Below, in pieces: positions 34,325 to 43,021 of a stretch of DNA of 64,000 bases (position 1 is the stretch's first letter; each line of letters begins with the position of its first letter). The notes under the pieces were generated by a model. It made no database searches, was not told the origin of the DNA, and saw only the letters and a program-made list of their open reading frames with translations. A program made the position numbers and the translations under genes. This stretch comes from Mesobacillus boroniphilus (GTDB lineage Bacteria; Bacillota; Bacilli; Bacillales; Cytobacillaceae), in contig NZ_QTKX01000003.1 in the NCBI RefSeq assembly GCF_018424685.1, positions 248,001-312,000 of the forward strand, given 5' to 3'.

Positions 34325-34393
34325 ATGTGTGAAAACTGCAATGGTCAAGTAATGAAAGCAGCGAAGGATATCATGGTCGCTCATTTCTCCTGA
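34325..34393 (+). CDS. Possible small protein, 22 aa
   Basis: ATG 34325 preceded by AGAGGTGA at proper spacing. Reads MCENCNGQVMKAAKDIMVAHF and one further Ser, with a CxxC pair. It lies 30 bases after another small frame. Either a real microprotein or chance. Confidence 0.25.
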   Translation: MCENCNGQVMKAAKDIMVAHFS

Positions 34394-34495
34394 CAAACTG
34401 CCAAACGTCTTTTTGCAGCCTGGGGCCTATTATTATAGTCTTTCCTTTTTATATGGTAGAATGGCTTACAAAAAGTTTTAAGGAGGAAGAAATAT

Positions 34496-35473
34496 TTGAA
34501 CAAGCTGCCTATTAATGAAAATGGTTTGAATGCTTCACAGCTTATTTTTGGCTGCATGGGCCTTGGAGGAAGCTGGGACAGCAGTCCAATCGAGTCAACA
34601 CATGTCAAGCAGGCGCATGAGGCGGTGGAAGCTGCCCTAGAGTCAGGAATTAATATGTTTGATCATGCGGATATTTATACCTTGGGAAAAGCTGAGACTG
34701 TGTTTGGGCAGGTTTTAAAAGAAAAGCCTGGTCTTCGCGAGGAAGTCATCATTCAGTCCAAATGCGGCATACGATTCGGTGATCAGGAATCGGGTCTGCC
34801 AACACGGTACGATTTTTCCAAATCATATATTCTTGACAGTGTGGATGGCATCCTTTCAAGGCTTGGCATCGACTATCTCGATATTTTGTTATTGCACCGC
34901 CCAGATCCTTTGATGGAACCGGCTGAGGTTGGGGAAGCCTTTCATCAGCTAAAAGCTTCCGGTAAGGTTCGTTCGTTCGGTGTGTCTAATATGAGTGCTG
35001 GTCAAATTCGTTTGCTGCAGAGAAATACCGATGAAAAGATCATCGTCAATCAGCTGGAAATGAGCTTGAACAAAATCGGCTGGCTTGACACAGGCGTGCA
35101 TGTGAACCAGGAAGCAGCTCGCCAGAATACATTCCCAGAAGGCACGCTGGAGTATCTTCAAATGGAGGGGATTCAGATTCAGTCTTGGGGATCACTCGCG
35201 AAGGGGCTCTATACTGGGAAAAATATCGAAAATGAAAGTGAAAGTGTAAAAAACACTGCGGCTTTGGTGCAAAAACTTGCGAAAAAAAAGCAAACCACGC
35301 CAGAAGCCATCGTGCTAGCCTGGCTGATGAGGCATCCGGCAGCTATCCAGCCTGTCATCGGAACGGTGAATCCAGCTCGGATCCAGGCATGCGGAGATGC
35401 AGTCAACGTCGATCTCAGCCGCGATGAATGGTATTCATTGTATGTGAGCTCCAGAGGCGAAAGATTGCCTTAG
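34496..35473 (+). CDS. Aldo/keto reductase (YdhF type)
   Basis: A 325-aa NADPH-dependent reductase of the TIM-barrel AKR family. Catalytic tetrad: Asp56 and Tyr61 in FDHADIY, Lys89 in QSK, and the His of LLLHRPDPL. NADP-binding segments are GVSNMS and PVIGTVNPARI. TTG 34496 with a perfect AAGGAGG nine bases upstream is the start. It resembles E. coli YdhF-type oxidoreductases. Natural substrate unknown. A hairpin terminator follows 12 bases after the stop. Confidence 0.85.
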   Translation: MNKLPINENGLNASQLIFGCMGLGGSWDSSPIESTHVKQAHEAVEAALESGINMFDHADIYTLGKAETVFGQVLKEKPGLREEVIIQSKCGIRFGDQESGLPTRYDFSKSYILDSVDGILSRLGIDYLDILLLHRPDPLMEPAEVGEAFHQLKASGKVRSFGVSNMSAGQIRLLQRNTDEKIIVNQLEMSLNKIGWLDTGVHVNQEAARQNTFPEGTLEYLQMEGIQIQSWGSLAKGLYTGKNIENESESVKNTAALVQKLAKKKQTTPEAIVLAWLMRHPAAIQPVIGTVNPARIQACGDAVNVDLSRDEWYSLYVSSRGERLP

Positions 35474-35834
35474 GAAAAGAAAATAAAGGGACGGTTTCGG
35501 TGTTTCACAACAAGAAACCGTCCCTGTTTTTGTTCGGGAAAAGCGTAAAAACAAATGTACCCCCAACCGCAAGAATTATGCGGCTGCGGGTACGAATCGT
35601 TTTAGCGAGGTTTCTTTTAATCAGTCAGTTTTTTTGCGACGATTTTTCCTTCCTTACGCAGGGAAAGCATGGGAGGAACGGTCTTTACTAGAGGATATCT
35701 TTAAGACAAATCAGCATAGAATGCCTATGCTTTTTTTGTTTGGTTCATAACTATTTATTATCGTATTCTATAAAAAACATCGAATTTTCTTATTGACAAG
35801 ACAGGAATATAATATGGTCAGGAGGTGTTAAAAA
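35474..35834. other. Intergenic hairpins
   Basis: No gene. A GGGACGGTTTC-family perfect stem (AGGGACGGTTTC 35486-35497, GAAACCGTCCCT 35513-35524) followed by GTTTTTG terminates the reductase gene. A second hairpin (GTACCC...CCGC / GCGG...GGGTAC, about 35558-35602) and a GCATGGGAGGAACGGTC fragment (about 35668-35684) follow. Confidence 0.6.
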
Positions 35835-36569
35835 ATGGATTATTTCATCCTGTTTTTTATTGGTATTTTAGCGACGGCGATAGGAACTTTGGCAGGAGGT
35901 GGGGGGTTGATCAGTTTGCCGGCTATGCTGGTGCTGGGTATGCCAGTTCATTCTGCGATAGCTGCCAATAAAGTTTCGAACACGATCAGCTCCTTCTCCA
36001 GCTTTTTTCATCTGTATAGAGAAAAGAAAATTACTTTTAAGGAATCATTCTGGATTATCCCGGTTAGCCTGAGCGGCGGGGTTAGCGGAGGCATTATTGC
36101 TTCAAAGATAGAAAGTGAAGATATGTATGTTGTGGCGATTGGCTTGCTGGTGTTTGCATTTTTTGTCTCGTTCATCAAAAAAGGGAACTTATCCGGGGAT
36201 CAGCCTTTAAAGGTATCTGGTAAAAGCGTTCCAGGTTTATACGCAATCGGGATTTATGATGGACTTTTTGGGCCGGGGCAAGGGACGCTGATGCTTTATT
36301 TGTTTGGCTATTTGAACATTGCCTACATTAAGGCAGTCGGATATGTTCGTCTTGCCACGTTTTCAAGTTGTTTAGGTGCAGCCATTACCTATATTTCAAC
36401 CGGAGCTGTCATCTGGCCGCTGACCATCGCCTTGATGCTGGGTTCAGTGACAGGAGCGCAAATCGGTGTGCGGATAGCGAGTAAACTGAAGCCACAATAC
36501 GTAAAACCCATTTTACGATTGATGACGGTGGCATTGGTTGTTCAAATCTTTTTAGAGAAAGTGTTGTAG
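35835..36569 (+). CDS. TauE/SafE family sulfite/organosulfonate exporter-like
   Basis: A 244-aa membrane protein with about seven or eight helices. The family motif ATAIGTLAGGGGLISLPAML follows the first helix, and the second repeat has the internal-duplication counterpart GIYDGLFGPGQGTLMLYLFG. GGAGGTG lies before the ATG. Such proteins export sulfite, sulfoacetate or other organic anions; the substrate here is unknown. Confidence 0.82.
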   Translation: MDYFILFFIGILATAIGTLAGGGGLISLPAMLVLGMPVHSAIAANKVSNTISSFSSFFHLYREKKITFKESFWIIPVSLSGGVSGGIIASKIESEDMYVVAIGLLVFAFFVSFIKKGNLSGDQPLKVSGKSVPGLYAIGIYDGLFGPGQGTLMLYLFGYLNIAYIKAVGYVRLATFSSCLGAAITYISTGAVIWPLTIALMLGSVTGAQIGVRIASKLKPQYVKPILRLMTVALVVQIFLEKVL

Positions 36570-36725
36570 TAACCTGAGCTAAATTATTTCCATAAGAACT
36601 TCAAAGAAACACATAAATTTTTTTTCGTTGGTCTAACAAATATACTCACAGCACATTGGAATTTGTCGATATATGTCTAGTAGGTATAATTAATCATAAA
36701 TAGTATGAAAAAGGTGGAAATGTTT

Positions 36726-38255
36726 GTGACCAATGAATTAATGCTTAAAAACAGGATCATGACGTATTTGAGTGCTGGGGTAGTAGCTTTATCACTAATT
36801 GTGTATGTGCTGCACCGTTTCTTTCATCTTTTTGAGGATTATCTAGTGTCGAATGGACTGAGCACTACTAATGAAGGCGCACTGGAACTTGTCTTGCTCT
36901 CTATTCCTGTTTTTACTATCGCTGTCGCACTGTTGTTTTTGATCAAGGGTATTTACAATGAGTACCTTCCATTATTGAATACGGTTACGCTCACTTTTGC
37001 TTCGATTTCACTCATCGCAAGCGGGAATGGGATGGTCGAGTATCACTTCTCTATTTTCATGGTCATTGCTATGATCGCTTATTATGAGTCTATTAAAATG
37101 ATACTTGTTTCAACCGTTGTGTTTGCTATCCAGCATTTGGTGGGCTATTTTACAGTGCCTGAAATCATTTGCGGAACGGACGAGTATCCTTTCGGCGTTC
37201 TTATGGTGCATGCGATCTTCTTGATTTTTACAAGCGGGGCAACGATCCTCCAGATTTCGATGAAAAAGAAATATATCCAGCAGGTAGAGGCGGATCGGGT
37301 GGAGAAAAAAGCGCAGTTTCGGCATGTTCTATCTAATCTCCAAAAAACGTCTGATAAAATCATGGATACAACAAGCCATTTAGTCAGCAATATTTTTAAA
37401 ACATCTTCTTCGTCAAAAGAAATCGCTTCCGCTATACAGCAAATTGCGAGCGGTTCTGACCTGCAATCGAATTCTACGAAAGAGAGCTCAACGGCGATGA
37501 ATGAGATGGCGGTTGGAATTCAGCGAATTGCCGAGAGTTCGGGGATTGTATCACAGCGCTCTCAGGAAACGGTTGATGAAGCGAAAAATGGCGCAGAATC
37601 GATCCGAAAAACAAGAAAGCAGATGGAATTCGTAGATGTTTCGGTGAAGGATCTCGCGTTGACGATTGATAAAATGGCAATGAAATCAAATGAAATTGAT
37701 GGCATTGTCCAGGTCATCACGCAAATCACGGAGCAAACGAACCTGCTGGCGTTGAATGCGAGCATAGAAGCCGCGCGTGCGGGAGAGCATGGAAGAGGCT
37801 TTGCGGTTGTGGCGGAGGAAGTGCGGAAGCTGGCAGAACAATCAAAAGGATCGGCCGCTGATATTACCAGGATCGTCGAAGAAATCCAGCAAGCGACTTC
37901 AACAGCAAAGCATTCAATCGATAAAGGAATCACGGAAGTAAACGAAGGCCTGGTAAATGTAATACAAACGGATCTTGTCTTAAACAGCATCGTCCAATTT
38001 GCCGAAGAGGTTGCGGCCCAAATCGAGGAAGTGTCGGCAGTAGCCGAGCAAATGTCCGCAAGCTCTGAGGAAATATCGGCTTCGATTGATGAAATGGCAT
38101 TCATCGCCGAAACATCCAATGGAAATACGATGAGCGTACTCAAACTGACAGACGAACAAATCTTTGCGATTGAAGAGGTTGAGAAAGTGTCTGGTATACT
38201 GCAGGATATCTCTGAGGATTTGAATAGATTGGTATCGGAGTTTGAGCAGGAATAA
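36726..38255 (+). CDS. Methyl-accepting chemotaxis protein without extracellular sensor
   Basis: About 509 aa. Six predicted N-terminal helices (residues 1-190) form a membrane-embedded sensor with no large periplasmic loop. The C-terminal signalling rod carries the hairpin tip [20 protein letters not shown] then [20 protein letters not shown], which binds CheA/CheW. AAGGTGG is eight bases from GTG 36726; ATG 36705 or 36720 are alternatives with poor spacing. The sensor type suggests sensing within the membrane (energy or redox); ligand unknown. Confidence 0.8.
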   Translation: MTNELMLKNRIMTYLSAGVVALSLIVYVLHRFFHLFEDYLVSNGLSTTNEGALELVLLSIPVFTIAVALLFLIKGIYNEYLPLLNTVTLTFASISLIASGNGMVEYHFSIFMVIAMIAYYESIKMILVSTVVFAIQHLVGYFTVPEIICGTDEYPFGVLMVHAIFLIFTSGATILQISMKKKYIQQVEADRVEKKAQFRHVLSNLQKTSDKIMDTTSHLVSNIFKTSSSSKEIASAIQQIASGSDLQSNSTKESSTAMNEMAVGIQRIAESSGIVSQRSQETVDEAKNGAESIRKTRKQMEFVDVSVKDLALTIDKMAMKSNEIDGIVQVITQITEQTNLLALNASIEAARAGEHGRGFAVVAEEVRKLAEQSKGSAADITRIVEEIQQATSTAKHSIDKGITEVNEGLVNVIQTDLVLNSIVQFAEEVAAQIEEVSAVAEQMSASSEEISASIDEMAFIAETSNGNTMSVLKLTDEQIFAIEEVEKVSGILQDISEDLNRLVSEFEQE

Positions 38256-38384
38256 AGCTGTACCAGCCCTTATCTTATGGATAAGGGTTTTTTGCATAAT
38301 ACCCCACTTTCCATTCCAGTATTTTACTGCTATGTTAAGATTATAATTTGGTATTTTAATCCATTATATAAAAGGGGGAAAGAT

Positions 38385-38825
38385 ATGTCTTCGGAAGTAT
38401 TAACAATCACTGGCCTGATAAAATCATATGGCAGCAAGGAGGTACTCAAAGGCATAGACTTGAAGGTTGATAGAGGTGAAATCATTGGATACATAGGGCC
38501 TAACGGTGCGGGCAAAAGTACGACGGTAAAACTGATGCTTGGCCTTGAAGAAGGATATTCTGGGCAGATTGAGATCTTTGGTGAGGATATCGCAAGGCAC
38601 GATGCGAGCTACAAGAAGAGGATCGGCTATATCCCCGAGACTTCGGAAATGTATGATTCACTGACTGCCCAGGAGTATTTGACGTTCGTTGCCGAGCTGT
38701 ATGGGATGGATTATGACGACGCGGACCGGAAAGCGGAGCAGCTATTTGATGTGTTTGGGCTGGGGGATGTCTACCATTCCCGCATTTCGTCTTTTTCGAA
38801 AGGCATGAGAGTTCTCCAAGTTTGA
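38385..38825 (+). pseudogene. ABC transporter ATPase, truncated
   Basis: ATG 38385 with AAAGGGGG upstream. A normal N-terminus (MSSEVLTITGLIKSYGSKEVL), Walker A GPNGAGKSTT (about 40-49) and Q-loop region GYIPETSEMYDSLTAQEYL are present, but the frame ends right after the signature start SSFSKGM. Walker B, the D-loop and the H-loop are missing, so it cannot hydrolyse ATP. The cut joins it directly to the 3-prime part of a histidine kinase gene. It belonged to an ABC-2-type exporter ATPase (EcsA/YthP-like). Confidence 0.75.
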
Positions 38826-39306
38826 GCTCGAGCAGCTTTCAATTGATAAGACTCTTGTGAATAGCCGTGAGTTTTTCGAAGAGGCCTTTCATAATGCGCA
38901 ATTGGACTATCGCGAAGTAGAATTCGAGAGCGCTGATCCAGTGCCGTCGATCAGTCTGAAAATAGATAACGGCAGGATTAAGCAAGTCTTGGCGAACTTG
39001 ATTGATAATGCAGTCAAGTACGGTGGAACGAACATCATCGTGAAAGTGGAAAAGCTTGGCGGATATCTTCAAATCAATATAAAGGATAATGGCCAAGGAA
39101 TTGAAAAGGAAGACCTGCCATCCATCTTTAATCCATTTTTTCGTGGCGAAAAGTCACGCTCAAGGGAATCCGGCGGAACCGGAATTGGCCTTGCGATTGT
39201 AAAATACATCATCGAAGCACACGGCGGCGAAATTCGGGCCGTAAGCAAGCCGGGGAAAGGGAGCGAGTTTGTTTTTACCCTTCCTTTATATTTAAAAGGC
39301 GAATGA
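38826..39306 (+). pseudogene. Sensor histidine kinase, 5-prime truncated
   Basis: Only the last 160 codons remain: SKFELEQLSIDKTLVNSREF, then the HATPase_c domain with N-box KQVLANLIDNAVKYGG, G1 DNGQGIEKEDLPSIF and G2 GGTGIGLAIVKYIIEAHGG. The dimerisation/phospho-acceptor His and sensor are lost. No good start or ribosome site remains (a GTG at 38851 is possible). It abuts the broken ABC ATPase gene. Confidence 0.75.
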
Positions 39307-39336
39307 AGCATGGGACGTACCCTGTACTTCATTTTT
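39304..39336 (+). terminator. GAAGCATGGGACGTACCC-family hairpin
   Basis: GAAGCATGGG...CCCTGTACTTC starts within the stop codon region of the kinase remnant and is followed by ATTTTTG. Confidence 0.6.
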
Positions 39337-39443
39337 GTATACAGTCTCTCACGGTTTTTGTACGAAATCCGGTGTTCATCCGATGTTCACGCGCATACAT
39401 ATATAGTTAACAGCATTTTAATGTACAGCGAGGTGATGACATC

Positions 39444-40169
39444 ATGTTTTCTGTTACGGGAATGCAGGGTTTTGAAATGTTTTCTGCACAGCATTTGATT
39501 ACTCTGGGAATTTTCTTTGCGGTTTGTCTTGGATTGGTGCTATTCAGAAACCAAATCAGGCCGCATAAAAATGTTTTGAAATGGATCATATTTTGGACTC
39601 TTGTGGTGTGCCAGGTTTCACAACAGTTGTGGCTCATCCTGACAGGGCAATGGCAAATCGGTGACCTTCCTTTACACATGTGTTCGATGAGTTCCTTTCT
39701 GGCAATGTACTTATTTTTGAAGAAGAGTGTGAAAGGCTTTTATGTGCTCTACTTCATTGGCACCTTGCCGGCGGTTTTAGCCATGGTTACACCTGAAATG
39801 TCTTACACCTTTCCTCATTTCGACTATATTGAATACTTCCTCAATCATTCAGCCATCCCGATTGCCGCATTGTATTTCATCCTTTTTGAAGGCTACAGAG
39901 TTCCCCGCAAAGCCATTCTATTCACTTACCTTGTCGTGAACATCGTCGCCGTTCCAATCTTCATTTTCAATTTCCTGTTTGATACGAATTTCTTCTATTT
40001 GGCGAGTCCGACAGAAGCGAAGACAATTCTATCCTTTTTCGGCAGCGGTATCATGTATTATTTGAATCTTGAAGCTGCGGCACTCATTGTCTTCAGCATT
40101 ACTTATATACCGATGTGGCAGCTGATCAAGAGAGAGAATCGAAGACGGTTGGTTGGCCAGTATCATTAG
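39444..40169 (+). CDS. YwaF/TIGR02206 family membrane protein
   Basis: A 241-aa protein with seven hydrophobic helices. Family marks: FSAQHLITLGIFF, WQIGDLPLHMCSMSSFLAMY and FFGSGIMYYLNLEAAALIV. The TIGR02206 family (B. subtilis YwaF) has no assigned function. GAGGTGATG lies before the start. Monocistronic. Confidence 0.8.
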   Translation: MFSVTGMQGFEMFSAQHLITLGIFFAVCLGLVLFRNQIRPHKNVLKWIIFWTLVVCQVSQQLWLILTGQWQIGDLPLHMCSMSSFLAMYLFLKKSVKGFYVLYFIGTLPAVLAMVTPEMSYTFPHFDYIEYFLNHSAIPIAALYFILFEGYRVPRKAILFTYLVVNIVAVPIFIFNFLFDTNFFYLASPTEAKTILSFFGSGIMYYLNLEAAALIVFSITYIPMWQLIKRENRRRLVGQYH

Positions 40170-40253
40170 TAGGACTGATCTAAGGCGTTTGACGCTGGCA
40201 TCCCCAAGATGTGGGATCAGGCGAATCGGGATGGGACTGCTAATAGTGTATAA

Positions 40254-40282
40254 GAGAGCGGCGAGAGGCCGCTCTCTTTGTC
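40254..40282 (+). terminator. Intrinsic terminator
   Basis: GAGAGCGGC / GCCGCTCTC, a 9-bp stem with a five-base loop, then TTTGTCGTTT. Confidence 0.65.
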
Positions 40283-40314
40283 GTTTGGGAGGTTCTGCCT
40301 GTGTGGGAGCTTTT

Positions 40315-41217
40315 TTACTCCCCAAACTCTACATCAAATAGATAATTAGATGATTCGGTGCCTTCAAAGCTTTCGTGTATTATTCTTCCTTTATCATCTT
40401 TTTCTTCTTCCATTTTCTTCATTGCAAAGGTTGAAACAATATAACCTTCAACTGGCAATTGCTCATGATCTAATAATTGGATTTCTCCATTTGATACAAA
40501 GAAATCAGTTCGATCTTCTTCTGCATAAAAGACCCGTTCCCCGGAACTTTGAATAACATAGAATGAAAAACTGCCCTTCGTTTTCGTAAGGTCTTTAATA
40601 TCAAGTTCATCAAGATTTTCAAAGAAACGGTCAGCATCAGTTAATCGATCATACTGAAGCCATGTATCGGCCCGGCTTTTCGTAACTTGATACCTGCTCC
40701 TGCCAGAATCATATTGAATATAATAAAGATAAAAGCTATTGTCATCTTGTCGTACCAGTTGCCAGCTTACTTCTTCAATGCTGCCATCTTCAAGATAATC
40801 CGCTTTAAAGTCTCCGAGCTTCAAAAAGTCGTTCTCCAGATTTAATTCCTGCTTAATCAGCTCATATTCATCTTGAAAATCCATCGTATATACGGAGCCA
40901 ATTTCATGCTCGATAAAAATGGAGCGATTTTCCCATTGGTTAATGCCAAACGGGAAAATCCAATGCACAATGATAAAGGAAAAAACACCAAGAACAGCAG
41001 CCATCCGTTTTACATGCGCATTTAACTTGGGACGAAAAAACAGGAGATACAGTATAAACCCAAGCGGCAGAGAGACTTGATTTAAATTAAAGGCAAAAGA
41101 GCCTAATAAAAAGTATCCAATGATTTTTAACGGAAAATATGATTCTGTATCGTCTTTTTTCCGTAATAAAAATATGAAACTAGCAATTAATATGACATTA
41201 TAAATAAAAGATGCCAT
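40315..41217 (-). CDS. Membrane protein with external domain, unknown
   Basis: A 300-aa protein. Three or four helices lie in the first 95 residues (SFIYNVILIASFIFLL, IIGYFLLGSFAFNL, LPLGFILYLLFF, MAAVLGVFSFIIVHWIF), followed by a 200-residue mixed alpha/beta domain rich in Asp/Glu (EHEIGSVYTMDFQDEYELI ... FSFYVIQSSGERVFYAEEDR). AAGGGGGTC lies before ATG 41217. A perfect palindrome (41330-41351) and the second 94-bp element lie upstream. The family is not recognised. Confidence 0.6.
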   Translation of the reverse strand: MASFIYNVILIASFIFLLRKKDDTESYFPLKIIGYFLLGSFAFNLNQVSLPLGFILYLLFFRPKLNAHVKRMAAVLGVFSFIIVHWIFPFGINQWENRSIFIEHEIGSVYTMDFQDEYELIKQELNLENDFLKLGDFKADYLEDGSIEEVSWQLVRQDDNSFYLYYIQYDSGRSRYQVTKSRADTWLQYDRLTDADRFFENLDELDIKDLTKTKGSFSFYVIQSSGERVFYAEEDRTDFFVSNGEIQLLDHEQLPVEGYIVSTFAMKKMEEEKDDKGRIIHESFEGTESSNYLFDVEFGE

Positions 41218-41329
41218 TTTTGACCCCCTTAAGCCTTCAAGTCAGTCAACCAAGCAAAGCAAGCCGAATAAATCATTGATTACATTTTAACATATAATTC
41301 CAATAATTCTTTCGTAATTATGTAAAAAA

Positions 41330-41351
41330 TTTAATCAAACGTTTGATTAAA
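41330..41351. promoter_or_regulatory. Perfect 22-bp palindrome, operator-like
   Basis: Two 11-bp arms, TTTAATCAAAC and GTTTGATTAAA, adjoin without a spacer. The core ATCAAACGTTTGAT looks like a TetR-type operator. It lies 113 bases upstream of the minus-strand membrane protein gene (start 41217). No TetR-family regulator is encoded in the window. Confidence 0.55.
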
Positions 41352-41444
41352 TAAAGGCTGTTTTCGTAAAGATTGTTGTTAAAATCCTAATGCCGATTTT
41401 AACGCAATATAATGCTATTTTGTAGTTCGGTATTAAGTTTGCAT

Positions 41445-41538
41445 GCTCTTTTCTCATAAAAAGGGGCTGCTTTGAGAAGAAAAATAGTTCATTCACTCCT
41501 ATTTTGTAGTCAATAGCAACAAAGTTTGAGAAAAGAGC
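41445..41538. mobile_element. 94-bp MITE-like element, copy 2
   Basis: GCTCTTTTCTCA...TGAGAAAAGAGC with the same length and over 90% identity to 32462-32555. Both copies are preceded by the bases GCAT (TTGCAT/TTTGCAT). Differences are scattered point changes (for example TAACAAGAGG against TAAAAAGGGG). Confidence 0.75.
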
Positions 41539-41586
41539 CTAAATAAAAAACCACCCTCTTTTTAACAGAGTGATGGTTTCAAATGT

Positions 41587-41778
41587 TTAGTGATTGACTT
41601 CACGGATTGCCTTTTGGGTATAAACCGGCTCTGGCTCTTGCCTTTCCTGCAATCTCGCGGGCAGGCCCTGGATCGATTGGACGACCGTATCCAGCTTGGC
41701 TTCGATTCGGTGAAGCAAGTACAGTGTCACGACAATCGGGAACCCGACATCGCTGATGAACGGAATAAGCTGTTCCAT
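41587..41778 (-). CDS. YvrJ family protein
   Basis: A 63-aa protein with one membrane helix: MEQLIPFISDVGFPIVVTLYLLHRIEAKLD is the typical YvrJ N-terminus, with a charged tail. AAAGGAGG is eight bases upstream. It is the third gene of a DUF1659-DUF2922-YvrJ cassette common in Bacillaceae; the function of the cassette is unknown. Confidence 0.82.
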   Translation of the reverse strand: MEQLIPFISDVGFPIVVTLYLLHRIEAKLDTVVQSIQGLPARLQERQEPEPVYTQKAIREVNH

Positions 41779-41847
41779 TAGCGAGTCCTCCTTTCTTTTG
41801 GTTTTAAAATAAGAGCCGGTCCCTGGAAAAAGACCGGCTCAGCCTTA

Positions 41848-42066
41848 TTAAATTAGTTCATAGTCAGTGACGTTACGTTCGACGACGCGTGCACTGTGAA
41901 CGGAAATAAGGGTTCCGTTCGTTGGCTGGAATGCATTGGAAGCGATGATTTGTTCCATTGCCAGCTTGACAGCAGCTGGATCAACCGGTTCAGTCGGATT
42001 ATCAACTGTAAGCTTGGCATACTTGCCAAGGTCGGTAGCGAATTGCAGCTCAAGTGTTTTAGCCAT
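41848..42066 (-). CDS. DUF2922 family protein
   Basis: A 72-aa protein: MAKTLELQFATDLGKYAKLT, then VDNPTEPVDPAAVKLAMEQI and a C-terminal VVERNVTDYELI, matching DUF2922. Probably a small beta-rich soluble protein. It is the middle gene of the three-gene cassette. AGGAGGTGA lies before the ATG. Its C-terminus resembles that of the neighbouring DUF1659 protein (VERNDSFDII), suggesting the two are related. Confidence 0.82.
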   Translation of the reverse strand: MAKTLELQFATDLGKYAKLTVDNPTEPVDPAAVKLAMEQIIASNAFQPTNGTLISVHSARVVERNVTDYELI

Positions 42067-42102
42067 TTATTTCACCTCCTATTGAATTAGTAGATTGCCA
42101 GA

Positions 42103-42318
42103 TTAGATGATATCAAAGCTGTCGTTACGCTCCACAGAGCTTAACAAGTTCGCGCTAAGGCCACCAAGTGCTACAGCCGCCTGCTGAACCTGGTCAGCAG
42201 TAGCTGATTTTCTTACATAGCGGTAAGTCTTGCCCTTGAAGATCGGCTCGCCCTTCTCATCAACACCAGCCTCAAACATCAGCCTGATATTAGAATCCTT
42301 CAACATCGCCATTGCCAT
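42103..42318 (-). CDS. DUF1659 family protein
   Basis: A 71-aa protein: MAMAMLKDSNIRLMFEAGVD, then GKTYRYVRKSATADQVQQAA and LLSSVERNDSFDII, matching DUF1659. ATG 42318 is eight bases from GGAGG; an upstream GTG is not used. First gene of the cassette, with the 52-bp array lying upstream of it. Confidence 0.82.
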   Translation of the reverse strand: MAMAMLKDSNIRLMFEAGVDEKGEPIFKGKTYRYVRKSATADQVQQAAVALGGLSANLLSSVERNDSFDII

Positions 42319-42652
42319 TTGCCTCACCTCCTTTCACCTTCTATATACAAGTGGGGAGGGGGAAAGGACAGGGTGGGTGAAAATATTTAATTTAGTAAGC
42401 CGCAAGAAGGGTTTTATCGGACAAACTGGACGGAAAAGAAGAGGAGAATGTCCGATAGGAAGGCTCTATCGGACAAACTGGATGGGAAAGAAGAGGAGAA
42501 TGTCCAATAGGAAGGGACTATCGGCCGAACCGAACGGAAAAGAAGGGAAAAGTGTCCGATAGAAATCAAGCAGGATTTGATTTAGTAGGGGCACCATCGC
42601 CATGCTTCCAAAACAAAAGCATTCCCTCTTGTTATCGGGAATGCCGTTAAAT
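42319..42652. other. Spacer with 52-bp repeat array and terminator
   Basis: It contains the 42415-42565 array and, at about 42618-42650, GCATTCCC...GGGAATGC (ATTCCCTCTTGTTATCGGGA), a hairpin that can terminate the downstream minus-strand PH-domain gene. No coding region. Confidence 0.5.
42415..42565. repeat. Tandem array, three copies of a 52-bp unit
   Basis: Copies start at 42415, 42467 and 42519. Each begins TATCGGACA (TATCGGCCG in the third) and near its end has TGTCCGATA (TGTCCAATA in the second), forming an inverted repeat around a purine-rich core, GGAAAAGAAGAGGAG. The period is exactly 52, as in the 20.8-kb and 62.2-kb arrays, and the core resembles that of the 62.2-kb array. Confidence 0.85.
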
Positions 42653-43021
42653 TTATAAAATCGCTTCAGCTATCAGCTTATCAAACTTGCGAATATCTAC
42701 GCCTTTTTTCAAGTTGACCTTAATATGGCCGGCCCTGGTCCATAATTCCACTTCGGCGTTCACGTCGAACAAGCTGCCTGCATTTTCGGTGGACCACATA
42801 TTGATGGATGAATACGGCAGGGAGTAGATCTCCACCTTTTTACCGGTAAGTCCCTGCGCGTCCCTGACAATCAACCGCTTGTTTGTGAAAATCGCGCTGT
42901 CCCGAACGGTTTTATAAGCGGCGACTGCCTTTTCACCTTCTACTAAAAGCTCATTCACGTCATTAGGAATCGGGCACTCAGAGATAAACGTCCACGCTAA
43001 AATTGCTTGTGTTGCAACCAT
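42653..43021 (-). CDS. PH-domain (bPH) protein
   Basis: A 122-aa bacterial pleckstrin-homology-like protein: LLVEGEKAVAAYKTVRDSAIFTNKRLIVRD is the diagnostic stretch, followed by KKVEIYSLPYSSINMWSTEN. All-beta with a C-terminal helix (IRKFDKLIAEAIL). ATG 43021 is correctly spaced from GGGAGG; ATG 43027 is too close. Function unknown. Confidence 0.8.
   Translation of the reverse strand: MVATQAILAWTFISECPIPNDVNELLVEGEKAVAAYKTVRDSAIFTNKRLIVRDAQGLTGKKVEIYSLPYSSINMWSTENAGSLFDVNAEVELWTRAGHIKVNLKKGVDIRKFDKLIAEAIL

Larger units (their letters stand above)
41218..41586. other. Intergenic region with palindrome and MITE-like element
   Basis: No gene seen. It includes the 22-bp palindrome at 41330-41351, the 94-bp element at 41445-41538, and a small hairpin ACCACCCTC...GAGTGATGGT at about 41551-41578 that may terminate the YvrJ cassette. 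Confidence 0.5.

Noticed and set aside
37562..38143. 193-codon minus-strand frame inside the MCP gene
   Set aside because: Mirror of the strongly biased coding frame of the chemotaxis receptor.
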